Positions 1 through 11,700 are shown, counted from the stretch's first letter. The stretch: DNA of 64,000 nt from Lucinisca nassula (GCA_963580285.1 OY757021.1:95653221-95717220); one strand, 5' to 3'. Numbers and translations are program-made. Notes: generated from the sequence alone by a model not told the origin.

Positions 1-1130
1 TAGAAATTATTCATTTATCCTATTTGAGATGTGAGATTAATAAACATCGGAGGTAAAAAAAATCCATTTTTTTTATCGGATTGTTTTACCTCCCTCGGTA
101 TTACAAATAGGAGATATGTATACATGTACCTGTAATAACTTTTCCAGCGCATATCAGTGCATATGAGGCTAAGCATTATCAATGAACTATATTATAAATC
201 TGTTGAGATGATTGGATATAGGCGTATACAGAAGGGAAATAAACACATTAACAAATGATAAGTTAATAATTTGGAAAATCTTGAAGGAAAATGCTTTCAG
301 TACAACACCAAGAAACGTCATTTATTTTTTTTTTCACTGAGTTCTTTTCTTATAATGAAGCGATTTAACGAGTACCCACAATCTACATTATAAAGCAGTG
401 CTTCTGTTGGTTGTTTTTGTCCGCGTGACTATCGCTGGCTATTAACAAAACCCAGGCAGCAGTGTTCAGTCTTCTCCCTGTGTCATCAGAGTGCTGTGTA
501 AAACGTTAAATCTAGACTGGGCTCATGTAAGGGGTATTGACTTATCAATCGACACAAAGAAAATCTGGACTGGGCTCGTGTACGAGGTATTCGCTTATAC
601 AGAAACTTCACGCCTGCTGTTTATTGTTGCTGACAATTAACAAAATCCAGGGACTGGTTGTTTATAGCACCTAAGAGGTCAGAGCGCAGTGTAAAAAGTA
701 AATTCTGGGCTGTGCTCTTGCAGGGGGGCTTTGGTAAATAGTGTATACCTGATCAGATGACACATAACGCGGTGTCTGATCAGGTCTACTCCTACACTGC
801 TTGCTTTAAATACTGGAATTTAATGGTTCAACGAACAGATCAATTCTCAGTTCAGGATATATTTTCCCAACCTACACTCAGAGATGATCGACCCACCGGT
901 ACTCACAGTGCTTTGACTTAATATTTCCCCAACTAAGCTGTTACTTTTACGCAAACAATCCTACAAATCAACCCAATAAATCTTAAACAATTATGTAGAC
1001 AGAACTCTACATGGAAATGTGCCTAGCTATATATAAGTGGTTAGTTCAGTCCTAATTAGTTTCTCTGTGTGTTCTTACGTTAGAAAGTCTTGCAAACTAA
1101 TGTAATTTTTCAGGGCCATAAAAGAGCGGA
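1..1130. other. AT-rich non-coding DNA with a diverged direct repeat
   Basis: No coding stretch is supported. Two segments, about 420-545 and 620-740, are diverged direct copies: both run from 'attaacaaaa.ccagg' through 'agagtgctgtgtaaaa' or 'agagcgcagtgtaaaa' to a 'tgggctcatg/tgtgctcttg' block. About 748-786 is a small palindrome around CCTGATCAG. A short piece at 372-395 (aacgagtacccacaatct) resembles the MITE family J described further on. Confidence 0.5.
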
Positions 1131-1133
1131 AAC

Positions 1134-1330
1134 CCACCCGCACACGAGTACTGGTAAACAGCTTAGAGAATCTAAGCCTGCCCAGGCAAAGCGGTGCGAG
1201 TCCATGCTAATAAACTCCATTGGTTTCATAGGACGGCAGGGATTGTGATGAAGGTAAAATTCCCACAACTTGGAAGCAACGTCTCCAAAATGACCTTTAT
1301 AGTGTTGACGGGAACGCTAAACCTTAAATA
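1134..1330 (+). repeat. SINE-like element G, partial copy
   Basis: This copy shows the family's central block (taagcctgcccagg) and its 3' block (tccaaaatgaccttta, then ttgacgggaacgctaaacc). The 5' head present in the copy at 32621 is missing. It is diverged and has no visible target duplication. Confidence 0.7.
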
Positions 1331-2516
1331 TTCCTTCTTTTCAGACCAAACATAGATTTAGATAATATGGATACTCGTTAGAATCGCCTCGACGAGGCAG
1401 TTTTAACAAATACATATCGATAGCAGTAGTAAGGAAGTTGCATTCACCCTTGCGAAACCTTGCAATTTTGAAAAGCCCCATGAATAAATTCAACGTATGA
1501 TCTCATCTAATATTTTTAGGTTATTAACCCTAAAACGTGTTGGGAAATTACTGCCCCAATTTGCCTAGCGTTCCATAAAAGGCACAAAGAAATATTGAAC
1601 TAGTTTTGCGAAAAGTAGATGACAGAAATCAGCCTGGGCACATGCACAGTCTGGTCAGGGTTTTTGCTGCTTTTGCCAAAATACATGCAGCGAGCAGACG
1701 ACAATTCTTCCGACTGACAGTGAAGCGCTTGGCATTAATGGGTTATTTACAGTTCAATGTTTATAAACACATTCAAAAGAAGATAAATTCCATTAATTTC
1801 AGAAAATTTCTGTAAGTATTAAGGTGAAAATACTTGCTTAATGTACTCACCTTATTGTTCTTATCAATATTACCTTATTAGATGAACATACATTACATTT
1901 TAAATAGTTTTAAAAGAAATTAATGCATAAAAACTCTAATGAGCTTGAGCTCTTCGTCTGCTGATAAATTTTAATCCACAGTACTGGGGAATGAAAGCGA
2001 GGCTGAAATAAGATATTTTACAGAACGTTTTAAAGATAGATTGCAGACTGATTTACCCAGCTGGTTTCTACTAATGAGATAGTCTGTGTAGCAGTATAAC
2101 GACGAGGGAACCAGTCTATTGATCCACCTGAAGCAAACGCTTGATTGCGTGGCTGAGAAGCGTCTTGCAAACCTTGATGCTATACTATAGACATTTTCCA
2201 ATCTCGTGCGTGGGCCCGCGCAATGAATGAACACATCTATATACAGTAAAAGTCCTAGATTAAGACCACTTTTGAACAGTCCCAAAGGTGGTCTCTGACC
2301 AGAGGACACTGTATGCAGAAAACACACAGAAAGAATAACTGCAACCTACTAAAGAAGCTTTTTTAAAGCAGAATAACTTATAATTTTAGGTGGATTTAAT
2401 AGCGGAAATTTACTGTATATAGCCGGAGCTTCAAAAGCTCGAAAATGTTATACAAATTTGTTCGAGATAGCGCCAGCTCACGAGACATAACAGGGATAAC
2501 TTAAGGATATAGACCT
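1331..2516. other. non-coding DNA, no gene seen
   Basis: Small open frames at 1606-1815 and on the - strand at 1971-2327 have no recognisable motif. 1371-1402 resembles the J palindrome (actcgttagaatcgcctcg). About 2240-2320 holds a 'ggtggtctctgaccagaggac' type repeat. Nothing else was recognised. Confidence 0.4.
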
Positions 2517-2615
2517 AGCAGGCACATGACGTAATTGTGACGTCACATCAACGTCGGTGCAACGCCATGACATTTATGCAACGTCATATCAACGTCGGTG
2601 CAACGTCATGGCGTA
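2517..2615 (-). mobile_element. MITE with AGCAGGCA end, partial copy
   Basis: This begins agcaggcacatgacg and contains internal direct repeats of the form 'caacgtcggtgcaacg'. The reverse complement of the more complete copy at 7757-7882 has the same start and inner repeats. The far end is not found here; a TTCTTGCATAA-type element follows at once, so the copy is probably truncated. Confidence 0.55.
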
Positions 2616-2622
2616 ATGCGGT

Positions 2623-3000
2623 GAAATAACCATGGGTGATCGTTGTTCTTGCATAGCTTATGATTCCAAAGGAAATTTTGATGAATCCATATAAATTCCA
2701 TATAAACTCTTCAAAGCGAGCGGCGAACCAACATGGCGGCCAGTTCAGAATGTTGTTTACAATGACGTTGTTACGCAGTAACCATCTGACATCATCATAG
2801 AACTCTATGGCGATAACGTTACGTCGCTCAACGCAACGTAAACAAAGCAAGGCCAGTCTTGTGATATCAAAAGCTCAAAATCCATGTTCAAACAGCACGC
2901 GAATTTCATGATTTGAACATGTTTTTGCTGTTTGAGCACGGTTTTCGGTCCATTTGACAATGGCTTCAAACAGCCATGCGTATAGATATTTATGCAAGAA
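2623..3000 (+). mobile_element. non-autonomous DNA element with TTCTTGCATAA ends, copy 1
   Basis: The same sequence recurs at 43926-44305, including the blocks 'aacatggcggccagttcag', 'aacgttacgtcgctcaacg' and 'gtttgagcacgg'. In the second copy the ends are inverted: ttcttgcataaat at the left and atttatgcaagaa at the right. Both copies also share about 23 bp to the left of that repeat, so the true left edge may lie there. No protein is encoded. Confidence 0.65.
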
Positions 3001-3074
3001 TTAATATTAAACTTGCTAGAACAGTTAACAATATGACCACTAACGAGCTCGTTAAGCTAGCGATGCTTCGAACA

Positions 3075-3222
3075 ACTGGGCCCATGTTGCTTTGGTTTTA
3101 TTAGGCGGCAGGGCTAGAGACGTCATTTGATCTCAGTGTCGGGTAAATGTCCCACAAAATTGGAAGCACTGTTTCCAAAATGACCTATACAGTGTTGACG
3201 GGGACACTAAACCCTAAATCAA
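3075..3222 (+). repeat. SINE-like element G, 5'-truncated copy
   Basis: Only the 3' half is present: ggcggcagggct, tcccacaaaattggaag, ccaaaatgacctatac and a ttgacggggac tail. Confidence 0.6.
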
Positions 3223-4092
3223 ACATACGGAGAAAATCTCATCATGACCTGTGGCCAGGTATGTGCAAAATTGTATATGCAGCGCTTTAGAAAAACTTTA
3301 CTAAATCTTAAATATCGCATTTACTATTAGGGTTATTAATCCTGTGCAAACAGTTCTGTAAAGCTTATCATTTCAGCGTGGTTATGATATAAGTCTCTAA
3401 TTTATATCTTAATAATAAAAAAGTATTTTTTTAGGAAATATAGAAGTACCATCAAAATGTAATAAATATATTGTAAAACGATTAATTTAAACACTCGCAC
3501 TTAATTTCCCTGAACGAGAATATGGCATTTAGGCTGTGCCAATGATTTCGTATCTCTCCTGTTTAATTATGTAAGTTTATTTCCAAAAACATTAAGGAAA
3601 AAGGTCTTTTTTGATGACGAAAAGTCAAGAATGGCGACCATGTATGTTTATTTGATTGCAATAACATTTGTCTGGTCTCTCGAAGTTGTTCAGACAGCTT
3701 CTTTGGAATCCTGCAAATGCTATTCATGAAAAACTATGGATGATCCCTTTAATTGTTCAAATGGGGCTTGAATATATTGGAAGGTGGCCTATGAGGCCTA
3801 CTTTGGCGAAACTAGCTAATCTGGTCTAGAAAATTTGACCTAATGTTTTAATTCCTTTGAGGAATTTCATTTTTTCCAGAGCATAAACCTTTACAGAAGA
3901 TATATATACATATAATATACTACGCCTGATATAAAGGGACTGTTTGTTCACCAATTGTTGTTTTTTTTTTGTTTGTTTTTTTTTACGGATGTTCTTGTTT
4001 CTTTTAATTATTTTAGATTTTCGGGAAAAAATGTTTATATGTCTTATTCGTTACTATACGAAAGCCTAGGAGGACAACTTTCAAAAAGAAAA
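3223..4092. other. AT-rich non-coding DNA, no gene seen
   Basis: No open frame with a recognisable motif. It contains short T-runs near 3960-3985 and nothing else I could identify. Confidence 0.4.
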
Positions 4093-4345
4093 AAAACTTT
4101 TCTCGTTATTAAGAGATAACTATGTCGTTATTTCGAGATAACTATGTCATTATTACGAGATAATTATGTTGTAATTACGAGAAAACTAAGCCGTTTTAAC
4201 GAGAAAATATTTCTCGTTATAACGAGATAACTATGTCGTTATTACGAAAAAACTAAGTCGTATTAACGAGATACTATCTCGTATTAACGCGATACCTATC
4301 TTGTTATAAGCTATCTCGTTAAAAGAGATAAATAAGTAATCTTCA
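4093..4345. repeat. palindromic array of TCTCGTTATTACGAGA-type units
   Basis: A run of short units that alternate between 'acgagataa' and its complement 'ttatctcgt', so the array can pair with itself in many registers. A related array is at 5096-5312. It has no coding potential. Confidence 0.75.
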
Positions 4346-4731
4346 GCAACAAAGTTTTAAGCTACTAGTGCTAGAGGGGGCTCAGAGAAAAGTGCTTTTG
4401 GCACCGACGAGAAGATCCGAACTAACAACACCACTTCCACAAGAGCATCTTCATTAAACACATGCATATACACAGGCATATGGACACGCGTGCACAGAGG
4501 CATACATACAGACACACAGGGACGTACCCTCCCCGCTCACCACCCCCACGCACATATGAATAATGATTGTGACAGGTGGCAGATATAATTTATGCTGCTG
4601 GGTTGGCTCATATCATATGGCCCTCTCAACAACAATTCAGTCGTTCTGAGATGGTACCTCGGTTTGAAATCTCATTCAAAATACGAAGGACCAAGGCATT
4701 CGTCTACGACACCTTATGTTTGTTTGCTTGA

Positions 4732-4995
4732 ATTGAGGTTTAATGTCCCCGTCAGTACTATTTAGGTCATTTTGGAGATATTGCTTACAATTATGTGGGA
4801 CTTTTACTAGACATTGAGATGAAATGACATTTCAAGCACTGTCGCTCAATGAAACCAATTGGGTTAATATGCCCGACTCGCGCCACTATTCCTGGGCAGG
4901 CTTAGAACCTCTTAGCGGTTTACTAGTACTCATGTGCGGTTGGTTTCAGTTCTACGTGGAAGCATCAGGCAGCCCAATCTATTTCTTCAAGCCCC
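4732..4995 (-). repeat. SINE-like element G, reverse copy
   Basis: Read on the - strand it gives the head (gaagaaatagattgggctgc), the centre (taagcctgcccagg) and the tail (tgacggggacattaaac). It forms the end of the left arm of the long inverted repeat. Confidence 0.7.
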
Positions 4996-5040
4996 TTATG
5001 TCTGCGGCGAGAATGAGTAATTACTTGAAAAATTAATGGA

Positions 5041-5095
5041 TGTTTCTTCTTCGTCTTCTTCTTTTTCTTCTTCTTCTTCTTCTTCTTCTTCTTCT
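5041..5095. repeat. CTT microsatellite
   Basis: An imperfect run of cttcttctt units, lying between the reverse G copy and the palindromic array. Confidence 0.85.
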
Positions 5096-5312
5096 GTGGT
5101 GATAATGAGATAATTATCTCGTAATATTGAGGTAATTTTCTCGTAATTACGAGTTAATTTTTCTCGTTATTACGAGTTAATTATCTCGTAATAACGATCT
5201 AATTATCTCGTAATAACGAGCTAACTCGTAATTACGAGAAAACTAAGTCGTAATAACGAGATAACTAACTCGTAATAACGAGATAATTAACTCGTTATAA
5301 CGGGAATTGCAA
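5096..5312. repeat. palindromic array of CTCGTAATAACGAG-type units
   Basis: Repeated 'taattatctcgtaataacg' and 'acgagataatta' in both orientations. It is of the same type as 4093-4345. Confidence 0.75.
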
Positions 5313-5439
5313 CAACATCCGGAAGTCTTACAAGGGCCATTGAGACCTGGTTCCAAGTGATCCTCGGTACTTTAGCTCACCTGCCTGTCAGGGCTCAGCA
5401 AGCAATAATTATGGGAATCTGTTCTGGCAGTGGTAGTGC

Positions 5440-5640
5440 TGTTAGAGGTTCTAAGCCTGCCCAGGAATAGTGGCGCGAGTAGGCGTTCATGCATATAAAC
5501 CTTATTGGTTTCATTAGGCCGCAGTGCTTGAAATGTCATTTCATATCAATGTTTAGTAAAAGTCCCACAAAATTGTAAGCAATGTCTCCAAAATGACCTA
5601 AATAGTATTGACAGGGACGTTATACCTCAAATCAAGCAAA
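5440..5640 (+). repeat. SINE-like element G, forward copy
   Basis: It contains taagcctgcccaggaatag, tcccacaaaattgtaagc and a tgacagggacgttatacc tail followed by caagcaaacaaac. It forms the start of the right arm of the inverted repeat. Confidence 0.65.
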
Positions 5641-5820
5641 CAAACATAGGTGTCGCAGAAGAATGCCATGCTCCTTCGTTTCAAACCGAGGTCCAATCTC
5701 AGGACATCTGAACTGTTGTGGAGAGGGCCATAAAATATGAGATAAACAATACCTGCCACATATCACAATCATTACTTATAAGTGCGTGGGGGAGATGAGG
5801 GAGGGGGGGGGGGGTACATA

Positions 5821-5875
5821 CGTCGGTTGGTTGGTTGTTTAGTTGGTTGGGTTGGTTGGTTGGTTGGTTGGTTGA
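5821..5875. repeat. GGTT microsatellite at the tail of a reverse G copy
   Basis: Imperfect ggttggttggttg units abut the 3' (A-rich on the other strand) end of the G copy that follows. They probably arose from its tail. Confidence 0.7.
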
Positions 5876-6150
5876 TTTGAGGTTTAGCGTCCATGTCAAC
5901 ACTGTAAAGGTCATTTTGGAGACGTTGCTTCCAATTTTGTGGGACTTTTACCCGACATTGAGATGAAATGACAACTCAAGCCCTGCCGCCCAATGAAACC
6001 AATAGGGTTTATAAGCATGGACGGTCCGACTCGCACCGCTTTGTCTGGGCAGGCCTAGATCCTCTAAGCGGTTTACCAGTACTCGTGTGCAAGTCGGTTT
6101 CAGCTCTGCGTGGAAGCATCACTCATTTTCTTCAAGCCCCGATTGGCGGG
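5876..6150 (-). repeat. SINE-like element G, near full-length reverse copy
   Basis: Read on the - strand it has the head (ggcccccgccaatcggggct), the centre (taggcctgcccagac) and the tail (acactgtaaag... on +). It is one of the better preserved copies. The open frames that overlap it are reading-frame artefacts. Confidence 0.75.
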
Positions 6151-6371
6151 GGCCGAGGGTACATGCGTGTGTGTCTGTCAATGTGCCTCTGTGCATGCGT
6201 GTCCATATGCCTGTACTGCGGCCCTGTCCAATCAAAAGCCTGGACATTCAAGTTCTTCGCAGTATAACAATAACCTGACGGTATTTGGTTTTACGAATAT
6301 CACAGTGCATGGCGCTTTGAACAAAATAGAACGCATTCTAAGAAAATAACCGAATAAATCGATTAGAATGC

Positions 6372-6687
6372 TACGGAACCCTGGAAGGGACATGTTCTTT
6401 TTTTAATATGTTGCGCGAACAAGATATTATCTTTTGCGCACAAGATAATATGTTGTGCGCACAAGTTATTATCTTATGTAGACAACATAATTTATCTTGT
6501 GCGGACAACATAGTATCTTGATTGCACAACATAGATCTTGGGGAAGTTGTTCGAACACTATATCATCTTATCATCTTGTGCGGACAAGATAATATCTTGT
6601 GCGCACAAGATATTATGTTGTCCGCACAAGATATTAAGTTGTGCGACAACGTGTAAAAAACATTCATGTCCATTCCCGGGTTCCGTA
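6372..6687. mobile_element. palindromic element L, copy 1, with 6-bp target duplication
   Basis: It is bounded by inverted ends TACGGAACCC... and ...GGGTTCCGTA. The flanks repeat GAATGC (6366-6371 and 6688-6693). The interior is an array of short palindromic units such as ttgtgcggacaagataatat. Two other copies (8698 and 56733) show the same ends, each with its own 6-bp duplication. No protein is encoded, so mobility would depend on an unseen transposase. Confidence 0.85.
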
Positions 6688-6694
6688 GAATGCA

Positions 6695-6870
6695 GATAAC
6701 TGTGTTGAAAAAAAGGTCATTTGGGGAGGTAAATCGTCGATTTTATTGTCGCAAATTCCGTTTAACGCAAATTCCGCAGATTTGCGAATTTGTGATCATA
6801 AAGCCGACGATTTACCTCCCGACGCGGGACCGTATTTCCGACCTTGAAATCGACGATTTACCTCCAAAAG
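6695..6870. repeat. inverted GGAGGTAAATCG repeats
   Basis: ggaggtaaatcgtcga near 6725 is complemented by tcgacgatttacctcc near 6848, and again by gacgatttacctcc near 6810. It is probably a small snap-back element; a similar motif occurs at 50-105. No coding content. Confidence 0.5.
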
Positions 6871-6959
6871 TGTCATTCCCTAATTTTCTGTTGCAGTTTT
6901 TCGTCTATCTCTATCAGCCGCCTTGCATATAAAGCATTACGATACAAAGTCTCCAAAAA

Positions 6960-7345
6960 ATGGCTATTTTTTCTGATGAAAATCCCAGTTATTTTCGCTC
7001 TTATTTATACTGCATACATGGATTGTGGGCGTTCGTTAGAACCGCCTCATTGAGGCGGTTCTAACGAGTACCCACAACCTATGTCTTGAAGCAGAAATAA
7101 GAACAATAAAGTAGGTCCTATACCCCCATTAACCGAAGTTTTCTCTATACAAAGTAGAAGCCTCCGTGGTCGAGTGGTTACGCTACTCGCCTTGTAAACC
7201 AGGGATCGCAAGTTCGATCCCGGGCTTCTCCAGACTTTCGGATGAGTCTTTAAACCGAGGTCCCGTCTCCGTATGACCTTAGCTGTTGGTGGGACGTAAA
7301 ACTGAAACACTCACTCACTCACTCACTCTATACAAAGTGGGATTT
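6960..7345 (+). mobile_element. MITE family J, copy interrupted by a SINE
   Basis: The core hairpin tagaaccgcctcattgaggc is flanked by 'gtgggcgttcg' and 'acgagtacccaca', followed by gcagaaataagaa and the block ctctatacaaagtgggat. A SINE sits inside this last block, with a 13-bp duplication of ctctatacaaagt. Other J copies are at 17136, 37165, 43226 and 53078. Confidence 0.65.
7156..7325 (+). mobile_element. tRNA-derived SINE with ACTC tail
   Basis: The tRNA-like head has an A-box (tggtcgagtggttacgc) and a B-box (agttcgatcccgggct). The body contains tgggacgtaaaactgaaac, and the tail is (actc)n. Perfect 13-bp target duplications (ctctatacaaagt) lie at 7143-7155 and 7326-7338, inside a J element. 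The order of events is therefore J first, then this SINE. It is a retroposon promoter head, not a functional tRNA gene. Confidence 0.85.
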
Positions 7346-7756
7346 AAAGAGGTGTTCATTTCACGGACTTATTCACGTGATGGCACAGCAGGGTGAGATA
7401 AGGAGTGTCTAACAACATGAGGTAAGAGTTTCTTTGCCATGTGCAAATGTCGGACATTCACATCTGGTATACAAGGAAACATTATCTCACATGCGTGTAT
7501 TATTCTATTTAAACACAAGCGGTTGTAGGCCTACTTGCACTTTACTTATTAGAAAGTTCAAAATCAAGGTTTATAGGTGAAATACTTACCTTTTTTTGAA
7601 GGATGTAGGGCAAAATATAAATAGCATTTAACCGAGTTATAATTTATGCCCCAAACACTTTTTTAAACAGATAATAACCCAGATATTATAACAATGGTTG
7701 TCTCATATTGCGTGAACCTGGCTATCAAGATCTGAGAATTAGATGACTTTGAACCA
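7346..7756. other. non-coding DNA, no gene seen
   Basis: AT-rich sequence without recognisable repeats or coding motifs. Confidence 0.4.
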
Positions 7757-7882
7757 AGCAGGCAAACGTCGCTAGGGCAACGTCAAATCAACACGTTGCA
7801 TCGACGTTGATGTGACGTTGCATAAATGTTATGACGTTGTACCGACGTTGGTGTGACGTCGGAATTACGTCATGTGCCTGCT
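7757..7882. mobile_element. 126-bp MITE with AGCAGGCA/TGCCTGCT ends
   Basis: The ends are agcaggcaaacgtc and gacgtaat..catgtgcctgct, inverted to each other. The interior repeats 'gacgttg' units (caacgtcggtgca on the other strand). A partial relative is at 2517-2615. No target duplication could be fixed. Confidence 0.6.
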
Positions 7883-8045
7883 GGGAATGATAGTAAAAGG
7901 GAAGTTGACTAAAACCTTGCTACATCGCAATAAGTGGAGAATGCATGTCACGTCCCACTAACATCGAAGGTCGTATGTAGACGAGACTTTAATTTAAAGC
8001 CTTCATAATCCTGGAGAAGCTCGGACCCTGAATCTTACAACTGCG

Positions 8046-8275
8046 CTACACCATTGTCAGACTCGATAGTTCAGTGGATAGCGCGTTCGATGATCGAAAG
8101 GTTGTGGGTCGAATCCGGCCACCGGAGGCGAGGTGTATCCTTGGGCAAGATATGTTTTGACAATGCCCAACTCGACCCAGATGTAAATGGTTAGCAGTGG
8201 TGTAAAAGTCACTGCCTCGCGCACGCATGATAACATGAGTGTTCAAGAGCAATTCAATGAGCTTAACTAAAATAA
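8046..8275 (+). mobile_element. tRNA-derived SINE (second type)
   Basis: The tRNA-like head has an A-box (tagttcagtggatagcgc) and a B-box (gtgggtcgaatccggcc). A body follows with 'ccttgggcaaga' and 'aactcgacccagatgtaaat'. The end is AT-rich. It differs from the SINEs at 7156 and 38742. No target duplication was recognised. Confidence 0.7.
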
Positions 8276-8418
8276 ATTAGTATAAACTAACCACTACATC
8301 ACAAACTAGCCCGGGCAAGGGAAATTATTTTCCATAATTGCCCGTGAGCAAAAATATATACCCCTCTCGCGCTTGCCTTCGCTGAATTGCGATGTCCGTC
8401 ATCTTGGATTTGCTGTAG

Positions 8419-8477
8419 TTGATAAAAATATACCAGCAAAATAATTTTATACACCACAATAAAATAGAGACTTTTGA

Positions 8478-8511
<34 letters not shown>

Positions 8512-8569
8512 TATTTATTTATTTTTCATTCATTCGGTACTTTATTTCATTTTTTTTCTCTTATAAAAG
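8419..8569. other. T-rich and ATT microsatellite DNA
   Basis: (att)n and (attt)n occupy about 8484-8528. An open frame crosses it, but the composition explains the apparent hydrophobic peptide. Confidence 0.6.
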
Positions 8570-8697
8570 TCTCATTTCAACATGACGTAAACATTTTCCC
8601 ACTGAGCGCCGTGATCGACGTAGTGCGTGCAGAAACATTCGAAAGGAGGCGCCACAGTTAAAGCAGTGTCGGAAGAAATATTGGTTTATGACCTGAC
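8570..8697 (+). pseudogene. LINE0 ORF1, N-terminal piece (SGNH esterase domain)
   Basis: The translation runs HDVNIFPLSAVIDVVRAETF, then after a one-base shift GATVKAVSEEILVYDLTA. It continues beyond the insertion at 12964 as FNKIHIIIYVTEND. The flavour (Ser/Gly turn, VRAE, then a beta-strand leading to x-N-D) is that of the SGNH/GDSL hydrolase fold found as ORF1 of some CR1-type LINEs. The N-terminal GDS block is not visible and was probably lost by 5' truncation. The last 6 bases (CCTGAC) are the target duplication of element L. Confidence 0.65.
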
Positions 8698-8730
8698 TAC
8701 GGAACCCGGGAAGGGACATGATTATTTTTT

Positions 8731-11700
8731 AGCTCACCTGACCGAAGGTCATGGTGAGCTTTTGTGACAGTAAGATGTCCGGCGTCGTCGTGCGTCGTGC
8801 GTCGTCCGTCGTCCGTCGTGCGTCGTCCGTGCGTAAACTTTTTCTTGTGAACACACTAGAGGCCACAGTTTTGGTCCAATTATCATCAAACTTGCTCAGA
8901 ATGATAATCATGACAATATCTCGGTCAAGTTCGAATTTGGGTCATGTCGGGTAAAAAAGTAGGTCAGTAGGTCAAATCATAGAAAAACCTTGTGAACACT
9001 CGAGAGGCCACAATTTTGGTCCAATCATCATCAAACTTGCTCAGAATGATCATTGTGACAATATTTTAGTGAAGTTTGAATATGGATCATGTCGGCTTAA
9101 AAAGTAGGTCAGCGGGTCAAATCATAGAAAAACCTTGTGAACACCCTAGAGGCCACAATTTTGGTCCAATCATAATCAAACTTGCTCAGAATGATCATCA
9201 TGACAATATCTTGGTCAAGTTCGAATATGGGTCATGTCCGGTCAAAAAGTAGGTCAGTAGGTCAAATCATAGAAAAACCTTGTGAACACTCTGAAGGCCA
9301 CTGTTTTGGTCCAATTATCATGAAACTTGCTCAGAATGACCATTGTGATAATATTTCAGTCCAGTTCGAATATGGGTCATATCGGGTTAAAAAGTAGGTC
9401 AGCGGGTCAAATCATATAAAAACCTTGTGAACACCCTAGGGGCCACAATTTTGGTCCAATCATAATCAAACTTGCTCAGAATGATCATCATGACAATATC
9501 TCGGTCAAGTTTGAATATGGGTCATGTCCGGTTGAAAAGTAGGTCAGTAGGTCAAATCATAGAAAAACCTTGTGAATACTCAGGAGGCCACAAGTTTGGT
9601 TAAATCATTAATCTTGCTCAGAATGGTCATTGTGACAATATCTTGGCTAAGTTTGAATAAAGGTCTTTTCGGGTCAAAAAGTAGGTCAGTAGGTCAAATT
9701 AAAGAAAAAACTTGTGAACACTCTAGTTTTACATAGACTTATATAGGGAAAATCTTTAAAAATCCTTTTCTCTGAAACCACAAGGCCTAGGTCTTTTATA
9801 TTTGGTATGAAGCTTCATCTAAAAGACCCCTAACAAGATTATTCAAATGATAGTGCTGAGGTCAAAAATGTCCCCGCCCCCGGGCCCTTTGGTTTTACAT
9901 AGGCTTATATAGGGAAAATCTTTAAAAATCTTCTGCTCTGAAGCTGCAAGGCCCAGGACTTTGATATTTGGTATTAAGCTTTATCTAGTGGACCCCTACC
10001 AAGATTGTTCAAATTATAGTGCTGGGGCAAAAAATGCCCCCGTTCCGGGGCCCTTTGGTTTTACATGGCCTTATATAGGGAAAATCTTTAAAAATCTTCT
10101 TCTCTGAAACCGCAAGGTCCAGGACTTTGATATTTAGAATGAAGCTTCATCCATTGGACCTCTACCAAGATTGTTCAAATTATCGCCCTTGGGCCAAAAA
10201 TGCCCCCGCTCAGGGGCCCTTTGTTTTTACATAGACTTATATAGGGAAAATCTTTAAAAATCCTTTTCTCTGAAACCACAAGGCCTAGGTCTTTTATATT
10301 TGGTATGAAGCTTCATCTAAAAGACCCCTAACAAGATTATTCAAATGATAGTGCTGAGGCCAAAAATGTCCCCACCCCCGGGCCCTTTGGTTTTACATAG
10401 GCTTATATAGGGAAAATCTTTAAAAATCTTCTGCTCTGAAACTGCAAGGCCCAGGACTTTGATATTTGGTATTAAGCTTTATCTAGTGGACCCCTACCAA
10501 GATTGTTCAAATTATAGTGCTGGGGCAAAAAAAGCCTCCACCTGGGGCCCTTTGGTTTTACATAGGCTTATATAGGGAAAATCTTTAAAAATCTTCTTCT
10601 CTGAAACCGCAAGGCCCAGGACTTTGATATTTTGTATGAAGCTTCATCTAGTGGACCCCTACCAAGATTGTTCAAATTATAGCCCTTGGGCCAAAAATCC
10701 CCCTGCTCAGGGGCCCTTTGGTTTTACATAGACTTATATAGGGAAAATCTTTAAAAATCTTCTTCTCTGAAACCGCAAGGTCCAGGACTTTGATATTTAG
10801 AATGAAGCTTCATCCAATGGACCTCTACCAAGATTGTTCAAACTATCGCCCTTGGGCCAAAAATGCCCCCGCTCAGGGGCCCTTTGTTTTTACATAGACT
10901 TATATAGGGAAAATCTTTAAAAATCCTTTTCTCTGAAACCACAAGGCCTAGGTCTTTTATATTTGGTATGAAGCTTCATCTAAAAGACCCCTAACAAGAT
11001 TATTCAAATGATAGTGCTGAGGCCAAAAATGTCCCCGCCGCCGGGCCCTTTGGTTTTACATAGGCTTATATAGGGAAAATCTTTAAAAATCTTCTGCTCT
11101 GAAACTGCAAGGCCCAGGACTTTGATATTTGGAATTAAGCTTTATCTAGTGGACCCCTACCAAGATTGTTCAAATTATAGTGCTGGGGCAAAAAAAGCCT
11201 CCGACTGGGACCCTTTGGTTTTACATGGCCTTATATAGGGAAAATCTTTAAAAATCTTCTTCTCTGAAACCGCAAGGCCCAGGACTTTGATATTTTGTAT
11301 GAAGCTTCATCTAGTGGACCCCTACCAAGATTGTTCAAATTATAGCCCTTGGGCCAAAAATGCCCCCGCTCAGGGGCCCTTTGGTTTTACATAGACTTAT
11401 ATAGGGAAAATCTTTAAAAATCTTCTTCTCTGAAACCACAAGGCCTAGGTCTTTTATATTTGGTATGAAGCTTCTTCTAAAGGACCCCTACCAAGATGAT
11501 TCAAATTATAGTGCTGGGGCCAAAAGTGGCCCCGTCCCGGGGCCCTTTGGTTTTACATAGACTTATATAGGGATAATCTTTAAAAATCTTCTCTGAAACC
11601 ACAAGGCCCAGGACTTTGAAATTTGGTATGAAGTTGCATCTAATGGACCTCTACCAAGATTGTTAAAATTATAGCCCTGGGGCCAAAAATGCCCCCACTC

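Larger units (their letters stand above)
4548..5800. repeat. long inverted repeat with array-filled spacer
   Basis: The left arm (about 4548-4995) contains catatggccctctcaacaac, acctcggtttgaaat and a reverse G copy. The right arm (about 5440-5800) reads back through a forward G copy, then tttcaaaccgaggt and gttgtggagagggccata. The spacer holds a CTT microsatellite and a palindromic array. The arms are clearly diverged, so this is old. A CA-rich piece outside the left arm (4457-4535) reappears inverted at 6158-6215. Confidence 0.6.

Noticed and set aside
5370..5400. Possible A-type head (ttagctcacctgcctg)
   Set aside because: The partner half of the hairpin and the downstream GTCCGTC stretch are missing.
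7156..7240. Functional tRNA genes at 7156, 8046, 38742, 55208 and 57794
   Set aside because: Each is followed by a SINE body and tail, and two have target duplications; folds are imperfect.
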